Notes: generated from the letters alone by a model not told the origin. 64,000 nucleotides of DNA from Streptomyces sp. NBC_00525 (GCF_036346595.1 NZ_CP107834.1:5828001-5892000), one strand, 5' to 3'; shown: positions 35,252 to 43,914, counted from the first letter of the stretch. Made by a program: numbers and translations.

Positions 35252-38200
35252 CTAGCCCGCGCCGAGCAGCCGCCGGGTCTCCGCCAGTTCCCGCTTCATA
35301 CCCCGGCTCGTGAAGACCTCCAGCGCGGGGGCCAGCAGCTCACGGGAACGCCCCGGCTCGTCCGCCAGCAGCCGCGCCAGATCCAGGCGGGCCAGCGCAC
35401 CACCACCGAAGTCCATGATCTGCTCCCGGGCCGCGACCGCCCGGTCGAAGAAGTACGTGGCCCGGTCCGGCCGGCCCATCAGCACGAAGGCCTGACCCAG
35501 GTCCCGCAGCAGATGCCCCTCGCCGATCACATCACCGGAATCCCGGCACAGCTCCAGGACCTCCGTGAACGTCAGCACCGCGAGATCCAGCTCGCCCCGC
35601 TCCAGCAGGAGCTGGCCCACCCGGCGCAGCGTCCGCGCCCGGCCGCCGAGATAGCCCACCCCGTCGTAGATCTCCAGCGCCTCGTCCAACTGCGCCTGCG
35701 CCGCGTCCGTCTCGCCGCGCCGCATCCGGATGTGGGCGCTCTGCGTCAGCACGATCGCCCGCCCCACCACGTCACCGGCCCGGTCGAAGTCGGCCAGCGA
35801 CCGCTCGTACAGCTCCAGCGCGATGTCGTCCTCGCCGTTCGTCCGGGCGATCAGCGCCATGTCGCGGCGGCACAGCGCCTCGCCCTGCGGCTCGTCCAGC
35901 GCCTGGAACACGTCCAGCGCCGAACTGAGCGCCTGGCGGGCCATGTCGAACTCGTTGCGGCACATGTACAGCGAACCGAGCGAAGCCCGAACGGCGGCGG
36001 TGCCGCGCAGATTTCCGGCCTTGCGCACGGCGGCCAGCGCCCGTACGTGGGTCTGCTCCCACAGGTCGTAGTGGCCCCGCACCTCGAACAGGGTGACCAG
36101 GGTCGTCGCCAGGTTCCAGCTCACATCGTGCAGACCCTCGTCGGCGGCGTGCTCCACCATGCCGCACAGCGCGCCCTGCTCCGCGTCGAACCAGGCCAGC
36201 GGATCGGCGAGCAGATCACCCGTGCACGACGGGGGCGGCGCCCAGCGCGGCGCGTCACCGTGCAGCACGGTGAAGTCGCCGCCGTACACCTTGCGATGGG
36301 CCTCCTGCGCCAGATACATCCAGCCGCCCGCCATCCGCGCGAGCGCGTCCCGGCGCACCTCCGGGCCGTCGTGCGCGGCCAGTTGCTCGCGCGCGTAGAC
36401 GCGGATGATCTCGTGGAACTGGTAGCGGTAGCCGCCGGTCCGCTCCACGCCGACGACGTCCAGCATCTGCATGTCGACCAGCGGCTCCAGCAGATCGGAC
36501 GGAACCGGCCGGTCGTCGTCCAGGAGCGCGCCCGCCAGCCAGCCCGGCAGCGACGGCGTCCGCGACATGCTCAGCAGTCGCAGCAGCCCCCGGTCCTCGG
36601 GCGCCAGCCCGTTGTACGTGAGGGAGAGACTGGCCCGCATCGTCATCTCGCCGTGCGCCAGCTCGTCCAGCCGGTGCCGTTCGTTGGCGAGCCGGTGCAC
36701 CATCGACGCCAGCGTCCAGTGCGGCCGGGCCGCGAGCCGGGCGGCCACGATCCGCAACGCCAGCGGCAGCCGCCCCACCGTACGCACCAGCGCCTCCGCC
36801 GACGCGGCCTCGCCCTCGACGCGCTCCTCCCCGATGATCCGCGACAGCAGCCGCAGCGCCCGCTCCTCGTCGAGGACGTCCAGCTCCACGCGGTACGCGC
36901 CCGGCAGCGCGGTCAGCCTGGCCCGGCTGGTCACCAGCACCGCGCAGTCACGGCTTCCCGGCAGCAGCGGCTGCACCTGGCTCTCCGTCGCCGCGTCGTC
37001 CAGGACGACCAGCACCCGCCGGGAGGCGAGCCGGGTGCGGTACATCTCCGCCCGCTCGTCCAGCGAGTCCGGGATGAGCTGGCCGGGTATGCCCAGGGCC
37101 CTCAGAAAACGGCCCAGCACCTCCAGGGTCGTCGCCGGGGTGCCGGTGCCGCGCAGATCGCAGTACAGCTGACCGTCCGGGAACCCCGTCTCGGCGAGCC
37201 GGTGCCCCAGGTTCACGGCCAGCGTCGACTTGCCGGTGCCCGGCTTCCCGGTGATCACCGCCAGACCGACCGCCTTGCGCTCCCGGCCCCCGGTGAGCGC
37301 CTTCTCCAGCGCGGCGAGCTGTGCGTCGTCCGCCACGAAGTCGGAGGTGGCGGCGGGCAGTTGCTGCGGGCGCGCGTCGTGCGGCTGCGCGTCGCCGTCC
37401 CCGGACCGGGCGGCGGCGCCGTGCGGCGGTACGGGGTCCGCGCCCTGCGCACGGTGTGCCTGCTGCCGGACGGGCGGGGCGGCGGATTCGACGGACCCGG
37501 TGGATTCGGCGGATTCTGCGGATTCGGCGGCCCCGGCCCCGGCCCCGCCGTCACGCGGCCGGGGCGGCTGGACACGCGCCGGCGCCGGCAGCTCACCGGC
37601 CAGGATCGCCGACTCCAGACGCCTCAGCTCCCGGCCCGGCTCCAGACCCAGCTCCTGGTCCAGAATCCGGCGCCCGTCCCGGAACGCCTCCAGCGCCTCC
37701 GCCTGCCGGCCCGACCAGTACAGGGCGCACATCAGCTGACCGCGCAGCCGTTCCCGCAACGGGTTCTCGTGGGTGAGCAGTTGCAGCTCCCCGACGAGCC
37801 GGTCGTACCGACCCAGCTCCAGTTCCAACTGCGTTCGCAGCTCGATCGCGCTCAGCCGCTCCTCGTCCAGCTGCCGCGCCTTGTTGGCGAGCGGGCCGCT
37901 CTCCAGGCCGCTCAGCGAATCGCCCTGCCACAGCGCCACCGCCGACTTCAGCAGCGCCACCGCCTTCTCCGTCTCGCCCTCGTCGCGCTGCCGCCTGGCC
38001 ATCGCGACCAGACCGGTGAACAGCAGCGAGTCCACGTCTCCGGTGTCGACGTGCAGGACGTAACCCGGCGGCCGGGTCGATATCGAGACCGTGCTGTCCG
38101 CGCCGACCAGCAGCTTGCGCAGCCGCGACACACAGATCTGCACCTGTGTACGGGCGGTCTCCGGCGGGTTGTCCTCCCAGATGAGGTCCACCAGATAGTT

Positions 38201-38458
38201 CGTGCCGACCACCCGGTTTGCCTCGAGCAGAAGGGCGGCGAGGATGACCTCCTGCCGACCGGGCGGCACCCGCAGCGGGCCGTCCTTGCCCCGTACCTGG
38301 AGCGGACCCAGCAATTGAAAGGGCGGTCTCGACGCGCCGGGGGCATCCTGGACCGTGTGCGTCGTACCCTCGGCCACCGAGACCCCCAGCTCGTAAGCGC
38401 GTTGATACTCCGGGATCAACGACCCCAAAGTTTTCACAACCCTCACGCATCTGTCCAT
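35252..38458 (-). CDS. SARP-type (AfsR-like) regulator: winged helix, BTAD, NB-ARC, TPR
   Basis: About 1068 residues if it starts at ATG 38458; the start is uncertain, since no good ribosome binding site is seen and GTG 38437 or TTG 38488 are possible. Domains: OmpR-like winged helix about 47-120 (FQLLGPLQVRGKDG, then SRLRKLL), bacterial transcriptional activation domain about 125-290, an Ala/Glu/Ser-rich linker, NB-ARC ATPase with Walker A GKPGTGKST (404-412) and Walker B RVLVVLDDA (about 480), then TPR-like repeats to the end. SARPs bind direct heptamer repeats about 11 bp apart upstream of cluster promoters. Such repeats lie before four promoters here, so this is the first candidate for their activator. 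It is transcribed convergently to the small peptide gene and divergently from the SnoaL-like gene. Confidence 0.9.
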   Translation of the reverse strand: MDRCVRVVKTLGSLIPEYQRAYELGVSVAEGTTHTVQDAPGASRPPFQLLGPLQVRGKDGPLRVPPGRQEVILAALLLEANRVVGTNYLVDLIWEDNPPETARTQVQICVSRLRKLLVGADSTVSISTRPPGYVLHVDTGDVDSLLFTGLVAMARRQRDEGETEKAVALLKSAVALWQGDSLSGLESGPLANKARQLDEERLSAIELRTQLELELGRYDRLVGELQLLTHENPLRERLRGQLMCALYWSGRQAEALEAFRDGRRILDQELGLEPGRELRRLESAILAGELPAPARVQPPRPRDGGAGAGAAESAESAESTGSVESAAPPVRQQAHRAQGADPVPPHGAAARSGDGDAQPHDARPQQLPAATSDFVADDAQLAALEKALTGGRERKAVGLAVITGKPGTGKSTLAVNLGHRLAETGFPDGQLYCDLRGTGTPATTLEVLGRFLRALGIPGQLIPDSLDERAEMYRTRLASRRVLVVLDDAATESQVQPLLPGSRDCAVLVTSRARLTALPGAYRVELDVLDEERALRLLSRIIGEERVEGEAASAEALVRTVGRLPLALRIVAARLAARPHWTLASMVHRLANERHRLDELAHGEMTMRASLSLTYNGLAPEDRGLLRLLSMSRTPSLPGWLAGALLDDDRPVPSDLLEPLVDMQMLDVVGVERTGGYRYQFHEIIRVYAREQLAAHDGPEVRRDALARMAGGWMYLAQEAHRKVYGGDFTVLHGDAPRWAPPPSCTGDLLADPLAWFDAEQGALCGMVEHAADEGLHDVSWNLATTLVTLFEVRGHYDLWEQTHVRALAAVRKAGNLRGTAAVRASLGSLYMCRNEFDMARQALSSALDVFQALDEPQGEALCRRDMALIARTNGEDDIALELYERSLADFDRAGDVVGRAIVLTQSAHIRMRRGETDAAQAQLDEALEIYDGVGYLGGRARTLRRVGQLLLERGELDLAVLTFTEVLELCRDSGDVIGEGHLLRDLGQAFVLMGRPDRATYFFDRAVAAREQIMDFGGGALARLDLARLLADEPGRSRELLAPALEVFTSRGMKRELAETRRLLGAG

Positions 38459-38487
38459 CCTGCCTGCCGAGCGTGACCGTCCCGCCA

Positions 38488-38509
38488 ATAGCGGCGCGAT
38501 AGGCGGGGG
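38488..38509 (+). promoter_or_regulatory. GATAGCGG/GATAGG-type motif in the SARP/SnoaL-like intergenic region
   Basis: The sequence AATAGCGGCGCGATAGG followed by a G-rich run closely resembles the element at 34919-34940, and is framed by CCCGCC and GGCGGG. It lies between the divergent SARP-type and SnoaL-like genes. It may be an operator of the XRE/NB-ARC regulator or of the SARP itself. Confidence 0.4.
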
Positions 38510-38556
38510 TTGGCGGGGGCCGGAAGAGTGCCGGGTGAAAGAGAAAGGAGGCGTCC

Positions 38557-38961
38557 ATGCACACCGACGCCTGGACGACCACAGCCCCGCACCCGGCGGA
38601 CGACCTGGTCACCGCCGCGGGCACCGACCACGTCCGCCTCGTCTACGACTACCTCGACGCCGGAGACCTCGACGCGTGCGCCTCGCTGCTGCACGAACAC
38701 GTCCAACTCGACCTGCCCGGCGCCCCGTCGGCCCACGGCCGCACCGCCTTCCTGCGCGCCCACCGCGACCACCTCGGGGCGCCCGCCCGCCACGAGATCG
38801 ACCGCGTCGTCGCTCGCGACCGCAGCGTGGTGGTCACCGGCCGACGCGTCGGCACTGGCACCGGCACCGACGACACCCCGGCGCGCTTCGTCGACTTCTT
38901 CCGCATCGCGGGGGACGGCATGGTGGAGTCCTGTACGCGCTACTACCACGCGGAACCCTGA
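38557..38961 (+). CDS. SnoaL-like (NTF2-fold) protein
   Basis: This 134-residue protein starts at ATG 38557 behind an excellent AAGGAGG. The pattern VRLVYDYLDAGDLDACASLL, then [14 protein letters not shown] and a C-terminal DFFRIAGDGMVESCTRYYH is that of SnoaL-like members of the NTF2 fold. These are small cone-shaped proteins that may be cyclases, hydroxylases or of unknown role. It is transcribed divergently from the SARP-type gene and ends 25 nt from the convergent metallophosphoesterase gene. A tailoring or binding role in the cluster is possible but unproven. Confidence 0.75.
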   Translation: MHTDAWTTTAPHPADDLVTAAGTDHVRLVYDYLDAGDLDACASLLHEHVQLDLPGAPSAHGRTAFLRAHRDHLGAPARHEIDRVVARDRSVVVTGRRVGTGTGTDDTPARFVDFFRIAGDGMVESCTRYYHAEP

Positions 38962-38986
38962 CCGGGCCGCGCATCCGGTGGTCGTG

Positions 38987-40198
38987 TCAGGGAGTCACCG
39001 GGGAGCGCAGCACGAGCAGGGTGATCTCGCTGGGCGCGAAGACGCGGAACGGCGGCCCCCAGAACCCGGTGCCCCGGCTGGTGTAGAGCAGGGTGCGCCC
39101 ACCGTGGCGGCTGAGCCCGGCGACGGCGGGCTGGTCGAGCCGGACCAGATGGTGGAAGGGCCAGATCTGGCCGCCGTGGGTGTGGCCGGAGAGCTGGAGG
39201 TCGACCCCGCCCTCGGCGGCCCGGTCCACGAACTTGGGCTGATGGGCCAGGAGCAGCACCGGCAGTCCGGGGTCGGCGCCCGCCAGCGCCCCGGCGAGAT
39301 GGGCGCGGTGGCCGGCCAGCCCGGAGGACTCGGCGGTCACGTCGTCCACCCCGGCGACGACGAGGGTGTCCCCGCCGCGTTCCAGCAGCACATGGCGGTT
39401 GCGCAGCGGCTGCCAGCCCAGCTCATCCATCAGGTCCACCCAGCCCTGGGCCTCGCTGTAGTACTCGTGGTTCCCGGTGACGTAGACGCGGGCGTGGGCG
39501 GCGCGCACGGTGCCGAGCGGGGCGGCCTGGGCGCGGCGGCGGTCGGCGGTGCCGTCCGCGATGTCACCGGTGTGGCAGACCAGGTCCGCGTCCAGCGCGT
39601 TGACCTTCGCGCACACCCGCTCCGACCAGCGGACCCGGTCGAGCGGCCCGTAGTGGGTGTCGGTGACGAGGACGACGCGGGTGCCGTCCAGCCCGGCGCC
39701 GAGCCGGGGCAGCTCCACATCGAGTGACCGTACGCGCGGTACGCGGCGCGCTTCCGCGTACCCCCAGGCCAGCAGCGCGGCGGCGACGCCGAGGACCGCC
39801 CAGGTGACGATCCTGGCCCGCGTCTGCCCGTCGCCGCCCGCGCCGGTCAGCGCCAGGGCGGGCCGCAACAGCGCGCCGAGGAGCACGGACCAGGTGAACA
39901 CCACCCAGACCGCCCCCAGGAGGGTGTCCCCGAGGATCGCCGCCCGGTCCCGCTGCCGTCTGCCGTGCCCGCGCACCATCGCGAGCGGCATCGTGACGAG
40001 GCCGAGGACGAACAGACAGGTGCCGCCCGCCGTCACGGGCAGCGGCCAGTCCTGACCGGTGTACAGCAGCACCCAGCACGGCACGGCCCACAGCAGCACC
40101 GGCGCGATCAGGGGGACGTAACGCATCACGCGGCGCAGCGCGCCCGGCCGTGCCGCGCCGTCCGCGGCCGCGGGCCGGGCCTCGTCGGTGTCGGTCAC
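38987..40198 (-). CDS. membrane-anchored metallophosphoesterase (YkuE/YaeI-like)
   Basis: This 403-residue protein starts with GTG 40198 (GAGGAGG 6 nt upstream). Four hydrophobic helices in the first 150 residues (for example YVPLIAPVLLWAVPCWVLLY) are followed by a calcineurin-like phosphoesterase domain. All metal motifs are present: DTHYG (about 190), GDIADG (about 215), GNHEYY (about 245) and GHTHGG (about 340). Relatives act on lipid-linked or envelope phosphate esters. Nothing links it to the NRPS product, and it may be a housekeeping gene inserted between cluster genes. It converges with the SnoaL-like gene. Confidence 0.88.
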   Translation of the reverse strand: MTDTDEARPAAADGAARPGALRRVMRYVPLIAPVLLWAVPCWVLLYTGQDWPLPVTAGGTCLFVLGLVTMPLAMVRGHGRRQRDRAAILGDTLLGAVWVVFTWSVLLGALLRPALALTGAGGDGQTRARIVTWAVLGVAAALLAWGYAEARRVPRVRSLDVELPRLGAGLDGTRVVLVTDTHYGPLDRVRWSERVCAKVNALDADLVCHTGDIADGTADRRRAQAAPLGTVRAAHARVYVTGNHEYYSEAQGWVDLMDELGWQPLRNRHVLLERGGDTLVVAGVDDVTAESSGLAGHRAHLAGALAGADPGLPVLLLAHQPKFVDRAAEGGVDLQLSGHTHGGQIWPFHHLVRLDQPAVAGLSRHGGRTLLYTSRGTGFWGPPFRVFAPSEITLLVLRSPVTP

Positions 40199-40294
40199 GG
40201 TTGTCCTCCTCGGCCGGCCGGAATGCCGCGGCGCACTGTACCCGCTCGCCCCGGACCCCACGCCTCCGGCGGGTACCACCGGCCGCATGGCGAA

Positions 40295-40320
40295 GCCCCG
40301 CCGGACGGGTCCGGCGGGGC
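40295..40320 (-). terminator. hairpin after the Cys-rich protein gene
   Basis: An inverted repeat GCCCCGCCGGAC / GTCCGGCGGGGC lies 15 nt after the stop at 40335, followed by TTC on the minus strand. It has a strong stem but a very short loop and U-tract. Confidence 0.55.
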
Positions 40321-40334
40321 GAGGAACGGGACGA

Positions 40335-40799
40335 TCAGCCGGCCTCGGCGGCGATCCACGCGTCCAGCTGTTCGCGGGTGGTGCTGGGGTCCGCGATCAG
40401 TCCGGACAGTTCGTCGTCGGCGAGATGCCGGGTCGAGACCGCCGGACAGCGCCGGCACCCCTCGACACCGCTCTGGGCCCACCACTGACACCGCGCCCGC
40501 AGATGGCAGCGCGGAACGTTCGACTCGGCGGCCGGAGGTGCGGCCAGCACCCGTTCGATGAGGGTGCAGTCGTTGCCCCGGCGGTTGGCGCAGCCCGAGA
40601 CACAGTGCGAGGCGAACCGCAGGACGCGCCGCGGTTCGACTCCCTCGGGCACATCGCCCAGCACCTGCGACGCCGGTACCGGATCGGCCAGGTACACCAC
40701 CCGGCCGTCCTGCCCGGAGCGCACACCCAGCACGACCGACTCGGGCGCGTGGGCGTCACCGCTCGGACACCAGCTCGTCGGGGTCTCCTTCTCGTCCAC
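40335..40799 (-). CDS. Cys-rich protein of unknown function
   Basis: This 154-residue soluble protein has a GTG start at 40799. The middle and C-terminal part hold regularly placed cysteines: SHCVSGC, then GNDCTL, then PRCHLRARCQWW and GCRRCPAV, with one more Cys near the N-terminus (eight in all). The pattern suggests a bound metal or Fe-S cluster, or a redox role, but the family was not recognised. It lies 18 nt downstream of the gene for a secreted 70-residue peptide. The pair is preceded by the same repeat-N21-TAGCGT promoter as the NRPS operons, so it is probably expressed with the cluster. It could process, modify or sense the peptide; this is speculation. Confidence 0.7.
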   Translation of the reverse strand: MDEKETPTSWCPSGDAHAPESVVLGVRSGQDGRVVYLADPVPASQVLGDVPEGVEPRRVLRFASHCVSGCANRRGNDCTLIERVLAAPPAAESNVPRCHLRARCQWWAQSGVEGCRRCPAVSTRHLADDELSGLIADPSTTREQLDAWIAAEAG

Positions 40800-40817
40800 G
40801 GTCCTCGCCCCCCGTTG

Positions 40818-41030
40818 TCAGACGATCTGGCCGACCGGGTCGGTGCCCAGGGGCCCGCCGGCGTCCAGGTGGGTGGCCTGCTCGATGTGCGCCTTCAGCT
40901 GCTCCAGCGACGTGATGCGCTCGCCGTTGGCGGGCGCGGCCGATGCCGTGGTCGCGCCCGCCACGAGGAGGCCGGCGGCGAGGAGGGCGGCGGCGCCGGT
41001 GGCCGCCGCCGTGCGGGACGAGTTCTTCAT
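40818..41030 (-). CDS. small secreted peptide in the NRPS regulon
   Basis: This 70-residue protein has a classic Sec signal peptide: MKNSSRTAAATG, a hydrophobic stretch AAALLAAGLLVAG, and a cleavage site at ASA or ASAAPA. The predicted mature part is about 38 residues, acidic and Gly/Pro-containing, ending DPVGQIV. GGGAG precedes the ATG at 41030. It is the first gene of a two-gene operon with the Cys-rich protein. The promoter copies that of the NRPS operons (ACTGCCG, 21 bp, TAGCGT). No cysteine occurs in the mature peptide. No family was recognised; a signal, immunity factor or ribosomally made precursor are all possible. Confidence 0.72.
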   Translation of the reverse strand: MKNSSRTAAATGAAALLAAGLLVAGATTASAAPANGERITSLEQLKAHIEQATHLDAGGPLGTDPVGQIV

Positions 41031-41066
41031 GGTCGACTCCCTGATGCTGGGGACGTGGTTGGCTGC

Positions 41067-41123
41067 ACGCTATGCGCCGGTCCACGGCCCGGACGGCAGT
41101 CGCGGCGGCGGTTGACCGGCAGT
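41067..41123 (-). promoter_or_regulatory. promoter of the secreted peptide / Cys-rich operon with heptamer repeats
   Basis: Minus-strand heptamers ACTGCCG (41117-41123), ACCGCCG (41106-41112) and ACTGCCG (41094-41100) repeat at 11 and 12 bp. They are followed after exactly 21 bp by TAGCGT (41067-41072), about 37 nt before the ATG. Confidence 0.65.
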
Positions 41124-41162
41124 TCGCGGCATCCGGGAGTCCTCGGGTGCGCCAACAGGCTC

Positions 41163-42872
41163 TCAGTCCTCGGTGCCGACCCGTTCGTAGACGATCCGTC
41201 CGTCGAAGACCGTCATGTCGACGGGCAGGTCCGGGATGTCGTGCGGATCGGCCGCGCGCAGATCGCCGCCGAGGACGCACAGGTCGGCGACCTTGCCGGG
41301 CTCCACGGTGCCCTTCCAGGACTCGGCGAAGTCCTGCCGGGCGGCGTTGACGGTGTACGCGCGCAACGCGGTCTCCAGCGGTACGCACTGCTCGGGACCG
41401 CTGACCCGGCCGGTGGCCTTGGACTCGCGCAGCAGCATCGCGGCGACCCCGCGCCGCCAGTCCGGCGCGGTGATCGGGGCGTCGGAGCCCACACAGACGG
41501 CGATGCCCGCCTCCACCGCCGAGCGCACCGGCCACATGTAGTCCGAGCGCGCGCTGCCCACGATGCCGTCCATCAGGTCCGCGATGGTCCACTTGATGGC
41601 CGGGTTCATATTGATGCCGTAGCCGTGCGCGGCCAGCTTCGCCAGGCTCCGCTCGGAGGCGAAGTCGCCGTGGATGACGTAGTGCCGGGCGTCCGGGCGC
41701 GGGTGGGCGAGCTGGGCGGCGGCGAACGCGTCGACCACGCTGTCGATCGCGCGGTCGCCGGTCACATGCACCCCGAGCTGGTATCCGGCGGCGTGCGCGA
41801 TCCGGATCATCTCGGCCAGCTCCGCCTCCTTCAGCCCACTGTCGGCGCCGTGCACGCACAGCCCGCCGTGGCCGCCGGCCGGGTAGGGCTCGTGCATCCA
41901 GGCGGTCTCGTTGGGCGGCACCCCGTCCGCGAACACCTTGACGCCGATCACGGAGAGCCGCCGCTCGTCCACGTCGTCCGGCACGGCCGCCCCGTCGAGC
42001 CCGGCCCGCACGTCGGCCGCCGAACCGCCCATCGGCGCGGGCAGCAGCAGCGCGCGCACGCGGGCCTCCAGCCGGCCGGCGCGGACCAGTTCGACGTACG
42101 CGTGCAGGGTGGCGGTGTCCAGGCCGCCGCCCAGGATCTCGGCGCCGCCCGGTCCGAGGCCCGGCTCGGTGTAGCTGGTGATGCCCAGGGCGTGCAGCGC
42201 GCTCACCGCCGACAGGACGGCCTCCTTGCGCTGGGCCACGCTCACCGGGGGCACCAGGCCCTGCACCAGGGCCTGCGCCGTCTCCTTGAGGACCCCGGTG
42301 GGTTCGCCCGCCGCGTCGGTGTCGATCACCCCGCCCGTCGGAGCCTCGAAGTCCCGGTCGATTCCGGCGAGTTCGAGGGCGCGGGAGTTCACCCACACCA
42401 TGTGCCCGGAGAAGTCGGTGAGGCAGACCGGGTGGTCGGGGGCGGCGGCGTCCAGGTCGGCGCGGTGCGGGCGGCGGGCCGGGTCGGCCAGGCACTCCGC
42501 CAGATAGCCGACGTCCCAGCCGAGGCCGGTGATCCACTCCCCGGCGGGGGTGCCGGCGGCGGCCTCGCGCACCGCGTCCGCGATGTCGGCGATCGACTCC
42601 ACGGCCGGGTGGCCGAGGTCCAGCGCGAACGGCGGGCTGGTCAGCGCCCACGCCGCCGCGTGCAGATGCGAGTCGTTGATGCCGGGCAGCACCGTGCGCC
42701 CGGCCAGCTCCACGACGCGGGTGCCGGGCCCGGCCAGGGCCCGTATCTCCGCGTCGCCGCCCACGGCGAGTATCCGGCCGTCCCGTACGGCGACCGCCTC
42801 GGCGACGGAGAAGGCGTCGTCGACGGTCAGGACGTCGCCGCCGGTCAGGATGAGGTCCGTTGTCTCCGGCAT
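41163..42872 (-). CDS. YtcJ-like metal-dependent amidohydrolase
   Basis: This 569-residue protein starts at ATG 42872 (AGAAGGG 6 nt upstream; a longer frame is unsupported). It is an amidohydrolase-3 family member. It has the N-terminal half-barrel LAGRTVLPGINDSHLHAAAW with the HxH metal pair, GVKVFADGVPPNET, LGVHVTGDRAID, HYVIHGDFAS, the Asp in CVGSDAPITAPDWRRG, and the family end SWKGTVEPGKVADLCVLGGD. Members hydrolyse amides or related bonds in small molecules; exact substrates are mostly unknown. It ends a minus-strand series of hydrolases that probably belong to the catabolic locus. A shorter paralog is at 57517-58914. Confidence 0.9.
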   Translation of the reverse strand: MPETTDLILTGGDVLTVDDAFSVAEAVAVRDGRILAVGGDAEIRALAGPGTRVVELAGRTVLPGINDSHLHAAAWALTSPPFALDLGHPAVESIADIADAVREAAAGTPAGEWITGLGWDVGYLAECLADPARRPHRADLDAAAPDHPVCLTDFSGHMVWVNSRALELAGIDRDFEAPTGGVIDTDAAGEPTGVLKETAQALVQGLVPPVSVAQRKEAVLSAVSALHALGITSYTEPGLGPGGAEILGGGLDTATLHAYVELVRAGRLEARVRALLLPAPMGGSAADVRAGLDGAAVPDDVDERRLSVIGVKVFADGVPPNETAWMHEPYPAGGHGGLCVHGADSGLKEAELAEMIRIAHAAGYQLGVHVTGDRAIDSVVDAFAAAQLAHPRPDARHYVIHGDFASERSLAKLAAHGYGINMNPAIKWTIADLMDGIVGSARSDYMWPVRSAVEAGIAVCVGSDAPITAPDWRRGVAAMLLRESKATGRVSGPEQCVPLETALRAYTVNAARQDFAESWKGTVEPGKVADLCVLGGDLRAADPHDIPDLPVDMTVFDGRIVYERVGTED

Positions 42873-42936
42873 CGGTGGCCCTTCTGGCTGGTGAACAGAG
42901 ATGGAGGAGGAAGGAAGGGGGTGTCGGCCGGTCCGG

Positions 42937-43914
42937 TCAGAGGCCGAGGACGCGGCGCAGCCAGGACCGGCGGGAGGCCAGCGCGGCGCGGGTCGCCTCG
43001 TGGTCCGGGGCGAACACGTCGAAGCCGTGGAACGCCCCCTGCCACACGTGCAGTTCGGCATGGCCGCCCGCCGCCCAGATGCGGGACGCGTAGTTCACGT
43101 CCTCGTCCCGGAACAGCTCGGCGGCGCCCACCTCCACGAAGGCGGGCGGCAGGTTGGACAGATCGGTGGCCCGAGTAGGTGCCGCGTACGGGGACACCGG
43201 GGCCGCCGGGTCGCCCGCGTCGTCGCCGAGCAGCGCCTGCCACGCCAGGATGTTCATCGGCCGGCGCCAGGTGCCGCGCTCGGTGTACTGGTGGCTGGAG
43301 ACGGTGGAGTTGGTGTCGTCCAGCATCGGGCAGAGCAGCAACTGCCCGGCCAGGCGCGGCCCCTGGCGGTCGCGGGCCAGCAGCGCGACCCCGGCCGCGA
43401 GGCCGCCGCCCGCGCTGCCGCCCATCACGACGACGCGGCCGGCGTCGATGCCCAGCTCATCGGCGTACTCCGTCATCCACCGCAGTCCCGCGTAGCAGTC
43501 CTCGACCGGTGCCGGGTCCGGATGCTCCGGGGCGAGCCGGTACTCGACGTTGACGGCGACGACACCGAGCGCGTCGACGAGGTCCACGAGGCGGGGCGTG
43601 TCCTGGTGGCGGTGGCCGCTGATCATGCCGCCGCCGTGGATGTTGTACAGCGCCGGCACCGGCTCCGTCAGGCCGCGCGGGCGCAGCACGGTGACGGCCA
43701 GGCCGGGGGCGCCCTCGGGGCCCGGGATCGTCAGCTCCTCGGCGTCGACGGCCCGGTCGCCGATGACCTCGGCGACCGGCGGCATGGGGAAGGCGCCGGC
43801 GGAGTCGCGGATGGCGGTGACGGAGTCCGGGCCGGGGGCGGACTCCTCGTCGCGGGGCATCGAGTCGAGCACCGCGCCGAGCGCCGGATCGAAGGGTACG
43901 GGGGTGACGCGCAT
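42937..43914 (-). CDS. HSL-family alpha/beta hydrolase (esterase/lipase)
   Basis: This 325-residue protein starts at ATG 43914 (GAGGGAG upstream). It has the hormone-sensitive-lipase oxyanion motif NIHGGGMISGH (about residue 92), VEYRLAPEHP, the nucleophile motif GGSAGGG, the acid region RDEDVNYA, and the catalytic His in QGAFHGFD. It probably hydrolyses small carboxylic esters in the cytoplasm. It lies between the phosphotriesterase-family gene and the amidohydrolase gene on one strand with short gaps. A close paralog is at 54296-55315, sharing the LDCPMLDD/LLCPMLDD and YAAPxRAxDLS blocks. Confidence 0.9.
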   Translation of the reverse strand: MRVTPVPFDPALGAVLDSMPRDEESAPGPDSVTAIRDSAGAFPMPPVAEVIGDRAVDAEELTIPGPEGAPGLAVTVLRPRGLTEPVPALYNIHGGGMISGHRHQDTPRLVDLVDALGVVAVNVEYRLAPEHPDPAPVEDCYAGLRWMTEYADELGIDAGRVVVMGGSAGGGLAAGVALLARDRQGPRLAGQLLLCPMLDDTNSTVSSHQYTERGTWRRPMNILAWQALLGDDAGDPAAPVSPYAAPTRATDLSNLPPAFVEVGAAELFRDEDVNYASRIWAAGGHAELHVWQGAFHGFDVFAPDHEATRAALASRRSWLRRVLGL

